A stretch of DNA of 64,000 nucleotides from Agrobacterium tumefaciens (GCF_009649785.1 NZ_WJOK01000023.1:1-64000); one strand, 5' to 3'; positions 34,825 through 43,608 are shown, counted from the stretch's first letter. Translations and numbers: made by a program. Notes: generated by a model from the letters alone, not told the origin.

Positions 34825-35634
34825 CTATCCGGCCAGTTCTTCCGTAATGACTTCGAACCGCTTCAGGATAGCCGGCCCGAAGGCGGTGGACAGGGCGACG
34901 TCCGTCGCATCTCGTCCTGTCGCCATCAAGATGCGTCCGATGCGGGGCCTGTTGTGACGGGCATCGACCGTATACCAGCGGCCGCTGAGATAGACTTCGA
35001 ACCAGGCGCTGAAATCCATCGGATTGGGGTCCTTCGGCACGCCGATATCACCGAGATAGCCGGTGCAATAGCGAGCGGGGATATTCATGCAACGGCAGAG
35101 GGTGATCGCAAGATGTGCGAAATCGCGGCAAACCCCGGTCCGGTCGATGAAGCCGCCATATGCGGTCCTGAGCGGATCGGCTTTCTCGTAGTTGAAGACA
35201 ATATGGGAATGCACAAAATCAAGGATCGCCTGCACACGGGGCCAGCCGAGCGGTGTTGCCGAGAAGTTTTTCCAGGCGAAGTCCGCCAGGCGGTCGGTAT
35301 CGCAGTAACGGCTGCCTAGCAGGAACACTAGAACATCGTCTGGTAAATCCTTGATATCGTGCTGGAAAGCGTTTTCAGGAACCGGATCTGGCAGGCCGCC
35401 GTCGTATATGTCAAACCGCGTCGAGATCGTCGTCACGCCTGGCGGTGCGGTTATGCGGCTGCAGGCGTTTCCGAAGATATCCATATAACCCCAGGCCTCG
35501 ATCGGCCTGTCGAAGGTCAGCACCTGTTCGGTGAGCAGATCCGCGCGCCGGCTGGGGTGGAGATTGAGAACAAGCAGCATTGCCGTCTCATTCTCGCATT
35601 CATAAGCAATATCGAACCCGGCGCGAATCTTCAT
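34825..35634 (-). CDS. Transglutaminase-like cysteine-protease-fold protein
   Basis: 269-aa cytoplasmic protein: N-terminal beta domain of the bacterial transglutaminase type (1-100), then the core with catalytic Cys in TGVCRDFAHL. The position of the usual catalytic His before Ala-Trp is serine (DFSAWFEVY), while the Asp of YTVDARH is kept and followed by a His. Several rhizobial relatives, as I recall, share this arrangement, so it is a subfamily feature rather than a mutation, and activity is uncertain. AAGGATG lies before the start. Single gene convergent with the EAL gene. Confidence 0.82.
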   Translation of the reverse strand: MKIRAGFDIAYECENETAMLLVLNLHPSRRADLLTEQVLTFDRPIEAWGYMDIFGNACSRITAPPGVTTISTRFDIYDGGLPDPVPENAFQHDIKDLPDDVLVFLLGSRYCDTDRLADFAWKNFSATPLGWPRVQAILDFVHSHIVFNYEKADPLRTAYGGFIDRTGVCRDFAHLAITLCRCMNIPARYCTGYLGDIGVPKDPNPMDFSAWFEVYLSGRWYTVDARHNRPRIGRILMATGRDATDVALSTAFGPAILKRFEVITEELAG

Positions 35635-35751
35635 TCAGTACATCCTTTATGAGCCATCTTGATGTTGTTCACGCTGAAACGCTTTCACGCCCTCGGGCGG
35701 GCGATCGTGCGTCATCAAGGCGCGGCATTGTAGCCGCGCCCGCCTGTGATT

Positions 35752-37896
35752 TCACTTTACTGGCGGTGAAGCCTTGCCGAGTTTTACGGAAGGTTCCCGT
35801 CCCCAGACACGCAGATTGCCAAGGTTCGACACGAAGCCAGCGAGGCCTTCCTCACCTGGGAGGATAATCGTGCCCTCGTCAAGATCGCCTGCGATACCGG
35901 CCTTTTCCAGCAATGGCAGCGCCGACTGGTCGTAACCTATGAACTTGCAGTGCTGGAAAGCATCGGCCACGAAGTCACGCGCCGTCGCCTCGTTGACCAG
36001 ATCGTCTATCCCCTCGGCAGAAGTCAACAGTGCAACCGCATCGAAGAGAACCGATGGCCCGCCGTCGATCATGTGATGGGCCGCAATCCAGCTCCCGTCT
36101 GAGGCGGTGACGCCACCGACCTTCGGGGCTATCAATTCGCAGACGGCTTTTTCCTTGGTAATCGCCGACATCAGGCCGTTCAGCAATTTGGCGTCGACAC
36201 CATCGGTGACGAGTATACCAAGCTTGCGGCCTTCGAAGCGTTTCGGACCACGCTCGACGATGCTGAGCGCCGGCGAGGGTTCCAGATCCTGACGTGTCGG
36301 CATGGCGGCATCCGCCGGCTTCGGCATGGACTTGAAACCTAGCTTCTGCGCGACGGTGTTTGCCAGCGTCTCGTCGATGTTCATGAGATGCGACACCATG
36401 CGTTCGCGGATCACGGCTGTTTCCACCTTGCTCAGTTCAAATGTCAGGGCTGCCGCGATGTGACGCTGTTCTGGCGGGGTCTGGCTGATGTAGAATTGCC
36501 GTGCCTGGCTGTAGTGGTCGGCAAAGCTCTCGGGGCGCAGCCGCGCCTTGATCCCCTGTTCTTCTGCCGGAAAATGACGATACCCCCGGCTCGGCGACTC
36601 TCTCGGGCCTTCACCGAACGAGTTCGGCTGGTAATTCACCCTGCCAACAGGATTGCGCATGGCCATGTGGCCATCCTGCTGGAAATGCGCGAAGGGACAC
36701 TTCGGTGCATTGATCGGCAGGTGGGTGAAGTTTGGCCCGCCAAGGCGTTTCAGCTGGGTGTCGAGATAGGAAAAGTTGCGACCCTGCAACAGCGGATCAT
36801 TGCTGAAGTCGATACCCGGCGGCACGTTCTGCGTCATGAACGCAACCTGCTCGGTCTCGGCAAAGAAGTTGTCAGGCATACGGTCGAGCACCAGTCGTCC
36901 GACCGGCTGCGGCTTCAGGATTTCCTCGGGGATGATCTTTGTCGGATCGAGCACGTCGAAATCGAAGCTGTCGGCAAACTCCTGATCGAAGAGCTGCACC
37001 TGCAATTCCCATTCCGGGAAATTGCCGGACTGGATCGCTTGCCACAGATCGCGGCGATGGAAATCGGGATCGGCGCCATTGATCTTGACCGCCTCGTTCC
37101 AGGCGACCGATTGAAGCCCGAGCTTCGGCTTCCAGTGGAACTTGACGAAGGTCGATTGATCCTTTGCGTTCACAAGACGGAAGGTATGAACGCCGAAACC
37201 CTCCATGAAGCGGAAAGACCGCGGTATCGTACGATCCGACATGGCCCACATGACCATGTGCATGCTTTCCGGCGTCAGGCTGATGAAGTCCCAGAAATTG
37301 TCATGGGCCGTCTGCGCCTGCGGGAAAGCCCGGTCAGGTTCCTGCTTGGCGGCGTGGATCAGGTCGGGAAACTTGATGGCGTCCTGAATGAAGAAGACAG
37401 GAATATTATTGCCGACGAGATCCCAGTTGCCTTCCTGTGTATAGAGCTTCACTGCGAAACCGCGCACGTCGCGCGCAAGGTCGGCTGAGCCCTTGTTGCC
37501 CGCAACCGTCGAGAAACGGACGAAGGCTGGTGTCTTTTCGCCGGCGCGCTGCAGGAAATCCGCCTTTGTGTATGCGGAGAAGGACTCGTAGGTCTCGAAG
37601 AAGCCATGCGCGCCGTAACCGCGAGCATGCACGACGCGCTCGGGAATGCGCTCATGGTCGAAATGGAAGATCTTTTCGCGGAAATGGAAATCATCAACGA
37701 CGAGCGGACCGCGCGGCCCGACCCTTAGAGAATTCTGGTCGTCCGCGACCGGCCCCCCTTGAGCGGTCGTCAGCACCGGCGCGTCGTTTTCCGCCGTCTG
37801 ATGCAGCTCGCCGCCAGCACCGCGCTCCAGCTTCTGGTCATGGATCGTTACGGTTTCGGTCTTGTCGCTTGGTGATGTGGAGGTGGTCTTGGCCAT
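35752..37896 (-). CDS. katE: Large-subunit monofunctional catalase (HPII type)
   Basis: 714-aa clade-2 catalase that converts hydrogen peroxide to water and oxygen. The distal heme His is H90 in [12 protein letters not shown]; the conserved Asn lies in [17 protein letters not shown], and the heme-ligating Tyr in [10 protein letters not shown]. After the core comes the flavodoxin/DJ-1-like C-terminal domain (about 565-714) that only large catalases carry. AGGAGCC lies before the ATG. It sits beside other stress genes, and the region upstream contains the YciF remnant with its stress-type promoters, which may also read into katE. Confidence 0.93.
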   Translation of the reverse strand: MAKTTSTSPSDKTETVTIHDQKLERGAGGELHQTAENDAPVLTTAQGGPVADDQNSLRVGPRGPLVVDDFHFREKIFHFDHERIPERVVHARGYGAHGFFETYESFSAYTKADFLQRAGEKTPAFVRFSTVAGNKGSADLARDVRGFAVKLYTQEGNWDLVGNNIPVFFIQDAIKFPDLIHAAKQEPDRAFPQAQTAHDNFWDFISLTPESMHMVMWAMSDRTIPRSFRFMEGFGVHTFRLVNAKDQSTFVKFHWKPKLGLQSVAWNEAVKINGADPDFHRRDLWQAIQSGNFPEWELQVQLFDQEFADSFDFDVLDPTKIIPEEILKPQPVGRLVLDRMPDNFFAETEQVAFMTQNVPPGIDFSNDPLLQGRNFSYLDTQLKRLGGPNFTHLPINAPKCPFAHFQQDGHMAMRNPVGRVNYQPNSFGEGPRESPSRGYRHFPAEEQGIKARLRPESFADHYSQARQFYISQTPPEQRHIAAALTFELSKVETAVIRERMVSHLMNIDETLANTVAQKLGFKSMPKPADAAMPTRQDLEPSPALSIVERGPKRFEGRKLGILVTDGVDAKLLNGLMSAITKEKAVCELIAPKVGGVTASDGSWIAAHHMIDGGPSVLFDAVALLTSAEGIDDLVNEATARDFVADAFQHCKFIGYDQSALPLLEKAGIAGDLDEGTIILPGEEGLAGFVSNLGNLRVWGREPSVKLGKASPPVK

Positions 37897-37940
37897 GGTG
37901 TGGCTCCTGAAATTTGAAGGGGCCTATTCGACCCGGAAAT

Positions 37941-37964
37941 GAAAAAGCCGCCCTAAAAGGCGGC
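37941..37964 (-). terminator. Minus-strand terminator at the YciF remnant
   Basis: Stem GCCGCC (37947-37952) / GGCGGC (37959-37964) with the run of A at 37942-37946 giving a U tract on the minus strand. The stop codon of the YciF remnant lies in its loop. Confidence 0.75.
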
Positions 37965-38084
37965 CTGAGCTTGGAAGGGTCCCCGCACGGTCTTTGGCAG
38001 AGCCTTCAGCACTTGTTGTTCGGCGAGACAGATGTCCTTGAGCGTATCGAGGAACAGGTCATGCAATGTAGTTTCCGCAGGCAT
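37953..38084 (-). pseudogene. Truncated YciF/YciE (DUF892) stress-protein gene
   Basis: Only 43 codons remain. The first 33 residues (MPAETTLHDLFLDTLKDI, then a LAEQQVLKALPK stretch) are the conserved N-terminal helix of DUF892 ferritin-like proteins, normally about 160-170 aa; the sequence then diverges and ends at a stop inside the terminator stem. The pattern suggests an internal deletion that joined the 5' end to the terminator. Two general-stress-like promoters still precede it. Confidence 0.75.
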
Positions 38085-38121
38085 GTGGGAATCCGATCAA
38101 CTTTGAATGATGTACTTGGAC

Positions 38122-38146
38122 AACCCCTGAGTGGAGACGATGTTCC
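38122..38146 (-). promoter_or_regulatory. General-stress-type promoter of the YciF remnant (proximal)
   Basis: Minus strand GGAAC (38146-38142), 16 bases, GGTT (38125-38122), fitting GGAAC-N18-TT of alphaproteobacterial EcfG sigma factors. It lies 38 bases before the remnant ATG. Confidence 0.55.
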
Positions 38147-38202
38147 TGCTCCCGGAAAAGAATTCACATTCCGGTCCGCGGTGGCATCACAGCGATGCCA
38201 GT

Positions 38203-38227
38203 AACCGGTTGAATAGGCGGACGTTCC
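38203..38227 (-). promoter_or_regulatory. General-stress-type promoter of the YciF remnant (distal)
   Basis: Minus strand GGAAC (38227-38223), 16 bases, GGTT (38206-38203). The spacing and -10 bases are identical to the proximal site 81 bases away, so the pair may be a tandem promoter. Confidence 0.5.
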
Positions 38228-38305
38228 TCATCCGGCAGAGATAGTTCTGTGGCGTTTCGACGATGATGGAACGGCAAGGCCTGCAAATTCTATTTTCAGA
38301 TTGGC

Positions 38306-38331
38306 GGAACCATGAGGCCCGACATGTTGTT
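38306..38331 (+). promoter_or_regulatory. General-stress-type promoter of the 38374 gene
   Basis: Plus strand GGAAC (38306-38310), 17 bases, TGTT (38328-38331), a match to GGAAC-N19-TT. It lies 42 bases before the ATG at 38374, in a suitable place for the two-gene stress operon. Confidence 0.55.
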
Positions 38332-38373
38332 TCCCTGTCGAGCCTGCACTGAAGGCTACAACGAGGAAAAATC

Positions 38374-38691
38374 ATGAAAAAGCTTCTTTTAGCCGCCGCG
38401 CTTCTCGGCGCGTCGACCCTTGGCGCCTTCGCTCAGACGTCCACCGCTCCAGCCACCGATGGCAGCAAGCCTGCCGTCGCTACGCCAGACACCAAGAATG
38501 CGACTGCGCCTGTGGAAGGCGCAAACAGCTTTACCGAGGAACAGGTGAATAAACGCCTTATGGACGCCGGATATGCCGAAGTGACCGGTCTTACGCTCGA
38601 CGACAAGGGCGTGTGGCAGGCCAAGGCCTCGAAGGACGGCAAGTCTGTAAACGTGGCGCTCGACTATCAGGGCAATATTGTCGCCAACTAA
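38374..38691 (+). CDS. Small exported PepSY-like protein
   Basis: 105-aa protein. Signal peptide residues 1-20 (cut after Ala-Phe-Ala), a Thr/Ala/Pro-rich linker, then a compact domain (52-105) with NSFTEEQVNKRLMDAGYAEVTGLTLDDKGVWQAKA, the alpha-beta pattern of PepSY-like domains. Probably periplasmic. GAGGAAAA precedes the start. Followed after 21 bases by the general-stress 17M-like gene, likely on the same transcript. Confidence 0.75.
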   Translation: MKKLLLAAALLGASTLGAFAQTSTAPATDGSKPAVATPDTKNATAPVEGANSFTEEQVNKRLMDAGYAEVTGLTLDDKGVWQAKASKDGKSVNVALDYQGNIVAN

Positions 38692-38712
38692 TTCAATCTT
38701 TGGGAGAATCCT

Positions 38713-39306
38713 ATGAAGACCGTTACCGGACTTTTCGACGACTACTCCGATGCCAGCGCCGCCGTTACTGCGCTGGAACAGCGTGGCGTGCCATCTAAAG
38801 ATATCAGCATTGTTTCCAACAATGCAGACGAACGCCATGGCAATGACACAAAAGCTGCTGAAGGCGCAGGCACGGGTGCCGGCATCGGCGCTGCCGTCGG
38901 TGGTGTCGGTGGCCTGTTGACAGGCCTTGGCATCATGGCAATTCCCGGCGTCGGACCGGTGGTTGCGGCAGGCTGGCTTGCCGCGACGGCGGCAGGCGCT
39001 GTTGCCGGTGCCGTTGCAGGCGGTGCCGCCGGCGGCCTTATCGGCGCGCTGACGGACGCAGGCGTTTCCGAAGACCACGCCCATGTTTACGCAGAAGGCG
39101 TTCGCCGGGGTGGTACGCTCGTGACCGCGAAGGTCGAGGACAGCCTTTACACGGACGCCGAAGAAGTCCTGCGCCAATCCAACTGGGTTGATCCGGACAA
39201 GCGGCGCGCGGCCTATGCCGAAGACGGTTGGTCACGGTTTGACGACACGCTCGATCCTTATGAGCCCACTGAAATCGAACAGGAACGTCTGCGTTACAGA
39301 CGCTAA
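38713..39306 (+). CDS. General stress protein 17M-like, glycine-zipper protein
   Basis: 197-aa protein. Residues 1-40 match the general stress protein 17M fold (TGLFDDYSDASAAVTALEQRGV), the centre (55-115) is a Gly/Ala-rich zipper that can insert in membranes, and the C-terminus repeats a 17M-like half (VRRGGTLVTAKVED) and an acidic tail. Cellular role unknown; homologues are induced by osmotic and general stress. GGGAGAA ribosome site. Confidence 0.82.
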   Translation: MKTVTGLFDDYSDASAAVTALEQRGVPSKDISIVSNNADERHGNDTKAAEGAGTGAGIGAAVGGVGGLLTGLGIMAIPGVGPVVAAGWLAATAAGAVAGAVAGGAAGGLIGALTDAGVSEDHAHVYAEGVRRGGTLVTAKVEDSLYTDAEEVLRQSNWVDPDKRRAAYAEDGWSRFDDTLDPYEPTEIEQERLRYRR

Positions 39307-39319
39307 GCGTTGGAAACAG

Positions 39320-39350
39320 GGAAGGTCGGCATGTGCCGGCCTTCTCTTTG
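39320..39350 (+). terminator. Terminator of the stress operon
   Basis: Stem GAAGGTCGGC (39321-39330) / GCCGGCCTTC (39335-39344), one mismatch, loop ATGT, followed by TCTTTG. Confidence 0.75.
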
Positions 39351-39365
39351 ATAGCCTCGGGGCAG

Positions 39366-40088
39366 GTGAAAGTGCCGGTCATTGCAACAGCTGGATGGTC
39401 GATCCCCAAGACCGTGGCGCACCGTTTTCCCGAAACGGGAAGTGGGCTTAGCCGATATGCTGCCGTATTCAACGGCGTCGAGATCAACTCCACCTTTTAT
39501 CGGCACCACCGGCCGACGACGTTCGAGCGTTGGACAAACTCGGTGCCCGATAATTTCCGCTTCGCCGTGAAGCTGCCGCGCGAGATTACGCATGAGCGCC
39601 GGTTGCGGGAAATCGGACAAGTCTTCAAGGCATTTGTTGGAGAACTTGCGGCGCTGGATGGCAAGCTTGGACCCTTATTGTGCCAGTTGCCACCCAATCT
39701 CGCATTTGATGTCTCCGACGCGGAGGCCGCGTTTGATACTATGCGTCAGACCTTTCCCGGCATGCTCGTACTCGAACCGCGTCACACAAGTTGGGCTACG
39801 CATTCAGCGCAAGAGGTTTTGCAACGCTATGCCATTGATCGTGTGCTGGCCGATCCTGCACCGGTCTGGCCGGCCAGTGATTTCTCCGAGCCGCCCAAAT
39901 ATGTCCGGCTGCACGGCGCTCCCCGGATTTATTATTCCGAATACAGCGCCGCCGAAATCCTCTCGTTTAGAAAAAGCCTTTCCGCCGAATCCTGGTGCGT
40001 TTTCGACAATACCGCCTCCGGTGCCGCAATAAAGAACGCGCTGGCAATGCTCGACGATTGCGCAACCACTAAACGGTGCGCAGACTGA
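39366..40088 (+). CDS. DUF72-family TIM-barrel protein
   Basis: 240 aa if started at GTG 39366. DUF72 proteins (YecE-like) have a TIM-barrel; the N-terminal ATAGWSIP, EINSTFYR and FRFAVKLPREITHERRL motifs and the aromatic YVRLHG segment are present. Function unknown, suspected nucleic-acid or endonuclease-like role. An upstream in-frame GTG at 39333 lies inside the preceding terminator and is rejected as start. Alone on the plus strand, convergent with the anti-sigma gene. Confidence 0.85.
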   Translation: MKVPVIATAGWSIPKTVAHRFPETGSGLSRYAAVFNGVEINSTFYRHHRPTTFERWTNSVPDNFRFAVKLPREITHERRLREIGQVFKAFVGELAALDGKLGPLLCQLPPNLAFDVSDAEAAFDTMRQTFPGMLVLEPRHTSWATHSAQEVLQRYAIDRVLADPAPVWPASDFSEPPKYVRLHGAPRIYYSEYSAAEILSFRKSLSAESWCVFDNTASGAAIKNALAMLDDCATTKRCAD

Positions 40089-40133
40089 AATCATGTTTCA
40101 GCAGTTGGCAAAAGCGCATGAAGGCGTGACGCC

Positions 40134-40847
40134 TTAAAGTTGCCTTCGTGCGGTGCCGATCGCGATAACAGGGCCGGTTGCCTGACCAGTTGGTGATCCA
40201 CCGAAGGGTTCGACGCTGATCGCGAAGGTCGTGCCTTCCGAAATGTTGTTACGCATATCCGCCGGGATAATGAGATCGCCATTCGTTCCGGGCTGGAAGA
40301 CACCGAGCGAGCGGGTCTTGCCGCCATCCATCACAAGCCACAGTTCCAGTGATTTCTCATCGGCCTTGCCGGTCGCAACCGGTATAATGTGCATCCTGCC
40401 GGTCTCTGCATCATAGGATGCAAGCAGGTTGACCTGACTGTCCGTTGTCGAAAGTTCTGCTACCAGCGGAGCTGTGCCCTGCCATTTTTCGGGAAATGCG
40501 GCGTAAACGATCGCTGCCACGGCAGCCGCGCTCGTGGCGACAGATATCCATCGCCAGAAGGATGCGGAACTCCACAGGCTGCCATTGGCGTTGCTGGTCT
40601 TGCTGCCGAACAGGCGTTCTTCAATGCGGGCGAGAATGGCCGCACTCGGCGCCTGTTCTTCGTAATCCACGTTGAAGTCTGAAAATTCGCTTTCCCAACG
40701 GTGGACCAGCTGCGCGAAGACCCTGTCGTCCTGCATGCGCCGCTCGACCTCACGACGCTTTTCAAACGGCAGCACGCCGAGCACATATTCGCCAGCGAGG
40801 ATTTCGTCGCGCGAATGCATGCCCTCGCTGTTTTCGCTCGTTGTCAT
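40134..40847 (-). CDS. Anti-sigma factor, RskA (anti-sigma-K) family
   Basis: 237-aa membrane protein: cytoplasmic N-terminal helix bundle (about 10-60, with AGEYVLGVLPFEKRREVERRMQ) that clamps the sigma factor, one membrane span at about 95-118, and a periplasmic RskA beta domain ending with the SVEPFGGSPTG motif typical of the family. No zinc-binding HxxxCxxC motif, so it is not a ChrR-type sensor. ATG 40847 overlaps the sigma-factor stop by four bases, so both are made in step. Signal release probably involves proteolysis of the periplasmic domain. Confidence 0.9.
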   Translation of the reverse strand: MTTSENSEGMHSRDEILAGEYVLGVLPFEKRREVERRMQDDRVFAQLVHRWESEFSDFNVDYEEQAPSAAILARIEERLFGSKTSNANGSLWSSASFWRWISVATSAAAVAAIVYAAFPEKWQGTAPLVAELSTTDSQVNLLASYDAETGRMHIIPVATGKADEKSLELWLVMDGGKTRSLGVFQPGTNGDLIIPADMRNNISEGTTFAISVEPFGGSPTGQATGPVIAIGTARRQL

Positions 40848-41386
40848 CGCTGCATGCACTCTCTGAGTTTGAGAAGGCTTCGCCGCAACCAGGTTCTGAC
40901 CGTGTTGAGTGGCACCCGCAATTCCTTGGCGAGTTCGATATAGCTCAGCCCTTCGATATAGGCCCGACGCACCGCCTGGGCATGAACGGTTTCAAGTTCC
41001 TGCATGCAATTGTCGATCCTGCGACCCTCATCGGCCAGAACGACCTGCTGCTCCGGATTGCGGATGCTGTCATCGGCAAGGTCATAGGCTTCGTCAATGT
41101 CGTCGCCCACGGGTTTGCGCGCCCTGATCGTATCGATCGCATGGTTGCGGGCGATTGCGGCGAGCCACGTAGACGGTGTGCCGGCGCTTGCTGCAAATGT
41201 GAGGGCTCGTTGCCAGATCTTGATATAGACTTCCTGAAGCGCTTCTTCGGCTTCGGTCCTGTCACGCAGGATTTTCAGGCAGATGGCATAAAGCTTCGGG
41301 CTGGTGGCTTGATAGAGGGAAACGAATGCCGAGCGATCGCCCATGCCGACGCGGTTTATGAGCGTTGCTATCTCTGTACCCTGCAT
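40844..41386 (-). CDS. ECF sigma factor (SigK/RpoE-like)
   Basis: 180-aa extracytoplasmic-function sigma factor with region 2 (ATSPKLYAICLKILRDRTEAEEALQEVYIKIWQ, residues 25-60) and region 4 (GLSYIELAKELRVPLNTVRTWL, about 148-175); no region 3. ATG 41386 has AAGGGA upstream, and the frame is open far upstream without a better start. It is paired with an RskA-type anti-sigma. The repeated promoter word GAAAC-N17-CGTA ahead of the lipid operons and the lipocalin operon is the best candidate for its target. Confidence 0.92.
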   Translation of the reverse strand: MQGTEIATLINRVGMGDRSAFVSLYQATSPKLYAICLKILRDRTEAEEALQEVYIKIWQRALTFAASAGTPSTWLAAIARNHAIDTIRARKPVGDDIDEAYDLADDSIRNPEQQVVLADEGRRIDNCMQELETVHAQAVRRAYIEGLSYIELAKELRVPLNTVRTWLRRSLLKLRECMQR

Positions 41387-41468
41387 TCGAACATCCCTTC
41401 TTGCGCCTCCTATATAGGGTTGTCCTTTGTGGGAAGGCAAGGCATGCGCGAAATGAAGTTCACGTCTT

Positions 41469-41489
41469 CCCGGCCAAAAATTGGCCGGG
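41469..41489 (-). terminator. Hairpin between the lipid operon and the sigma-factor gene
   Basis: Perfect 9-bp stem CCCGGCCAA (41469-41477) / TTGGCCGGG (41481-41489), loop AAA, 28 bases after the DUF2177 stop on the minus strand. There is no U tract, so it may only reduce read-through into the sigma gene. Confidence 0.55.
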
Positions 41490-41517
41490 TGGAAGCAGGC
41501 GGCAGGGATGGTCGCTG

Positions 41518-41949
41518 TCATAACACACCTGCCGGATTTTGCAGTGGACCGACCAGCCGTACGGTGACGAGGTAACCGATGATGGCAGCGGCTGCGGACA
41601 CGAAAGTGCCCCACAGAAGATCTGCGATGGTCAATGTCGTGGACCAGCTTTTCAACGTTGCCTGATTGGTGAGATCATATGTGGCATAGGCCATGAAGCC
41701 GACGGCTGCACCATAAACCAACGCGGTCGTCCACTGGCCTGATATGAGGGCCGGACGAACCGCAAGAAAGGTCAGTCCTGCCGCGTAGATGAGATAAAAG
41801 ATGATCGCCGGGGCCAGCCGGAAGTTCTCAGCCAGAAGATCGCCGATCGCCGGGCGATAAAGCCGCGACGCCATGGTGCTTAGCCAGATGAAGTCGATCA
41901 CCAGAAAGGCGATGAGGGTGAAGAAGTAGGCTGAGATATAGGTCTTCAT
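41518..41949 (-). CDS. DUF2177 inner-membrane protein
   Basis: 143-aa protein with four membrane spans (about 5-27, 45-67, 73-95 and 105-130). The DUF2177 signatures IDFIWLSTMASRLYRP and AYATYDLTNQATL are clear. Function unknown; the family recurs beside Cfa-type methyltransferase and DUF1365 genes in light- or singlet-oxygen-response loci. Start at 41949 follows AAGGACAAACCG, which gives the short cytoplasmic N-terminus expected. Confidence 0.88.
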   Translation of the reverse strand: MKTYISAYFFTLIAFLVIDFIWLSTMASRLYRPAIGDLLAENFRLAPAIIFYLIYAAGLTFLAVRPALISGQWTTALVYGAAVGFMAYATYDLTNQATLKSWSTTLTIADLLWGTFVSAAAAIIGYLVTVRLVGPLQNPAGVL

Positions 41950-41969
41950 CGGTTTGTCCTTTCCAGAGT

Positions 41970-42347
41970 CTAGTTGATGCGGGCCCAGGTAATGCCCTTG
42001 CACAGGAGACCAGCGACGATGCAGCCCTTGGTGGTCATGCTGTTGCCATCAACCGTGACTGTTATCTTGTAGGATTTGTCGCGTTGCGGATCGAAGGCGG
42101 TGCCCGAATAGACGCCTGTTTCATCTGGCTTTATGGTCATGATCAGCCGGTCACCGGTCTTTTCCTTGGGCGTGCCCGGTTTGATCCAGGTATTGGTGGC
42201 GCATATATTGTCGCCGCAGGGTGCGATCAGCACTTTCGCGTTGCCGTCGCCGCGCGCCCAGTTTCCGTCGATGTCGGCTGCTCCGGCACCAGAGGCCGCA
42301 AGCATCGGACCCAGGACAGATGCGATTATCAAGGGATTGATTTTCAT
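41970..42347 (-). CDS. Exported DUF2147-like protein
   Basis: 125-aa protein with a signal peptide (1-23, cut after Gly-Ala-Gly-Ala), then the DUF2147 lipocalin-like core: DIDGNWARGDGNAKVLIAPC, ICATNTWIKPG, and paired cysteines (CGDNIC and CIVAGLLC) that could form two disulfides. Function unknown; relatives are periplasmic. It lies 20 bases before DUF2177 and 28 bases after the Cfa-type gene, so it belongs to the same ECF-driven operon. Confidence 0.82.
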   Translation of the reverse strand: MKINPLIIASVLGPMLAASGAGAADIDGNWARGDGNAKVLIAPCGDNICATNTWIKPGTPKEKTGDRLIMTIKPDETGVYSGTAFDPQRDKSYKITVTVDGNSMTTKGCIVAGLLCKGITWARIN

Positions 42348-42375
42348 CGTCTTTCTCCGCAGTTGTTGCCCCGCC

Positions 42376-43608
42376 TTATTTGTGCTCGATCGTGTAGAAG
42401 CCAACATTGATGGTGCCCTCGGTAAAGCCGGCTTCGCAGTAGCAAAGGTAATAATCCCAGAGCCGCCTGAAGCGGTCATCGAAACCCAGCAGCGAGATTG
42501 TCTGCCAGCGCGCATGGAAACGCTGCCGCCATTCCGCCAGCGTGCGGGCATAGGATTGGCCGAAAAGCTCGGTATCGGTGAGGCTGAGGCCGGCTCTGCC
42601 GATTGCTCTTTCAAGGGCTTCGTCAGATGGCAGGAAGCCGCCCGGAAAGATGTATTTCTGGATGAAGTCAGCGTTTCGCCGGTAATTATCGAACCGGGCA
42701 GGTTCAATGGAGATGATTTGCAGCACCGCGCGCCCGCCGGGTTTCAGGCAGCGTTTCAGTGTTTCGAAATAGCTCGGCCAATAGGCCTCACCGACCGCTT
42801 CGAACATCTCCACGGAAACGATGCGGTCGAACTTGCCTTCGACATCGCGGTAGTCCTCGAGCCTGAGATCGATATGCTCAGCCTTGTCGGTTTTCTCCGC
42901 TGCCGCCTTTGCCCAATTCAACTGAGATGGCGAAAGGGTGAGGCCGGTAACGTTGGCATCCGCCTGGGTCGCGAGGTGGATTGCAAGCGCGCCCCAGCCG
43001 CAGCCAATCTCCAATACGCTCTCACCGCCGTTCAATTGCAGTTTGTCGACGATGCGGTTGAGTTTTTTGAGTTGGGCCGCCTCAAGCGTTGGCGTCGTAT
43101 CGTCGAAAATCGCCGACGAATAGAGCATCGAGGAATCGAGCCATTGCCGGTAGAATTCGTTGCCGAGATCGTAATGGGCCTCGATGTTACGGCGGCTGCC
43201 GCGCTTTGTATTGGCGTTCAGCCGGTGGCCAAGGCGATTGATGAGGCGCATGGGCAGGCTACCGCGCGTCGATCCCCCGAAAGCGTCGTTGTTCTGTGCC
43301 GCAAAACGGATCAGGGCGGTCAGATCCGGTGTGGACCAGTCGTCTTCGATGTAACCCTCGGCAAAACCGATGTCGCCATTGAGGATGAGCCGACGTAGCG
43401 CGCGCCAGCGATGGAGAACAAGCGTCGCCTCGGTGCCCTCATGTTCCCCGGATTTCTCAATCACGCCGCCACCGGGAAGCATGACGCGCAGTCTGCCTTT
43501 GGAGACGTTGTTCAAGAGCTTGGCCATGAGCCAGCCTTCGGGACCGGTGCGTTGCCGCATCTGCGTGTTTTCCAGCGATAGTTCGTTGAGATTGTCAAAC
43601 GGGGTCAT
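42376..43608 (-). CDS. Cfa-family SAM-dependent fatty-acid methyltransferase (copy 1)
   Basis: 410-aa enzyme of the cyclopropane/unsaturated-fatty-acid methyltransferase family. An N-terminal lipid-binding domain (1-130) precedes the SAM domain with motif I VLEIGCGWGALAIHLA near residue 200 and the YRDVEGKFDRIVSVEMFEAVGEAYW and PGGRAVLQIISI segments. It transfers a methyl to double bonds of membrane phospholipid acyl chains, giving cyclopropane, methylated or furan-precursor chains. It overlaps DUF1365 by 14 bases. Distinct from the second Cfa-type enzyme at 46761 in length and sequence. Confidence 0.9.
   Translation of the reverse strand: MTPFDNLNELSLENTQMRQRTGPEGWLMAKLLNNVSKGRLRVMLPGGGVIEKSGEHEGTEATLVLHRWRALRRLILNGDIGFAEGYIEDDWSTPDLTALIRFAAQNNDAFGGSTRGSLPMRLINRLGHRLNANTKRGSRRNIEAHYDLGNEFYRQWLDSSMLYSSAIFDDTTPTLEAAQLKKLNRIVDKLQLNGGESVLEIGCGWGALAIHLATQADANVTGLTLSPSQLNWAKAAAEKTDKAEHIDLRLEDYRDVEGKFDRIVSVEMFEAVGEAYWPSYFETLKRCLKPGGRAVLQIISIEPARFDNYRRNADFIQKYIFPGGFLPSDEALERAIGRAGLSLTDTELFGQSYARTLAEWRQRFHARWQTISLLGFDDRFRRLWDYYLCYCEAGFTEGTINVGFYTIEHK

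Noticed and set aside
36388-37488. 366-codon plus-strand frame within katE
   Set aside because: Mirror of catalase codons; heme and tyrosine motifs are on the minus strand.
38187-38375. 62-codon minus-strand frame upstream of the YciF remnant
   Set aside because: No ribosome site or family; it overlaps two stress promoters and is better seen as non-coding.
42133-43398. 421-codon plus-strand frame across DUF2147 and the first Cfa-type gene
   Set aside because: Covers two real minus-strand genes, with no motif of its own.
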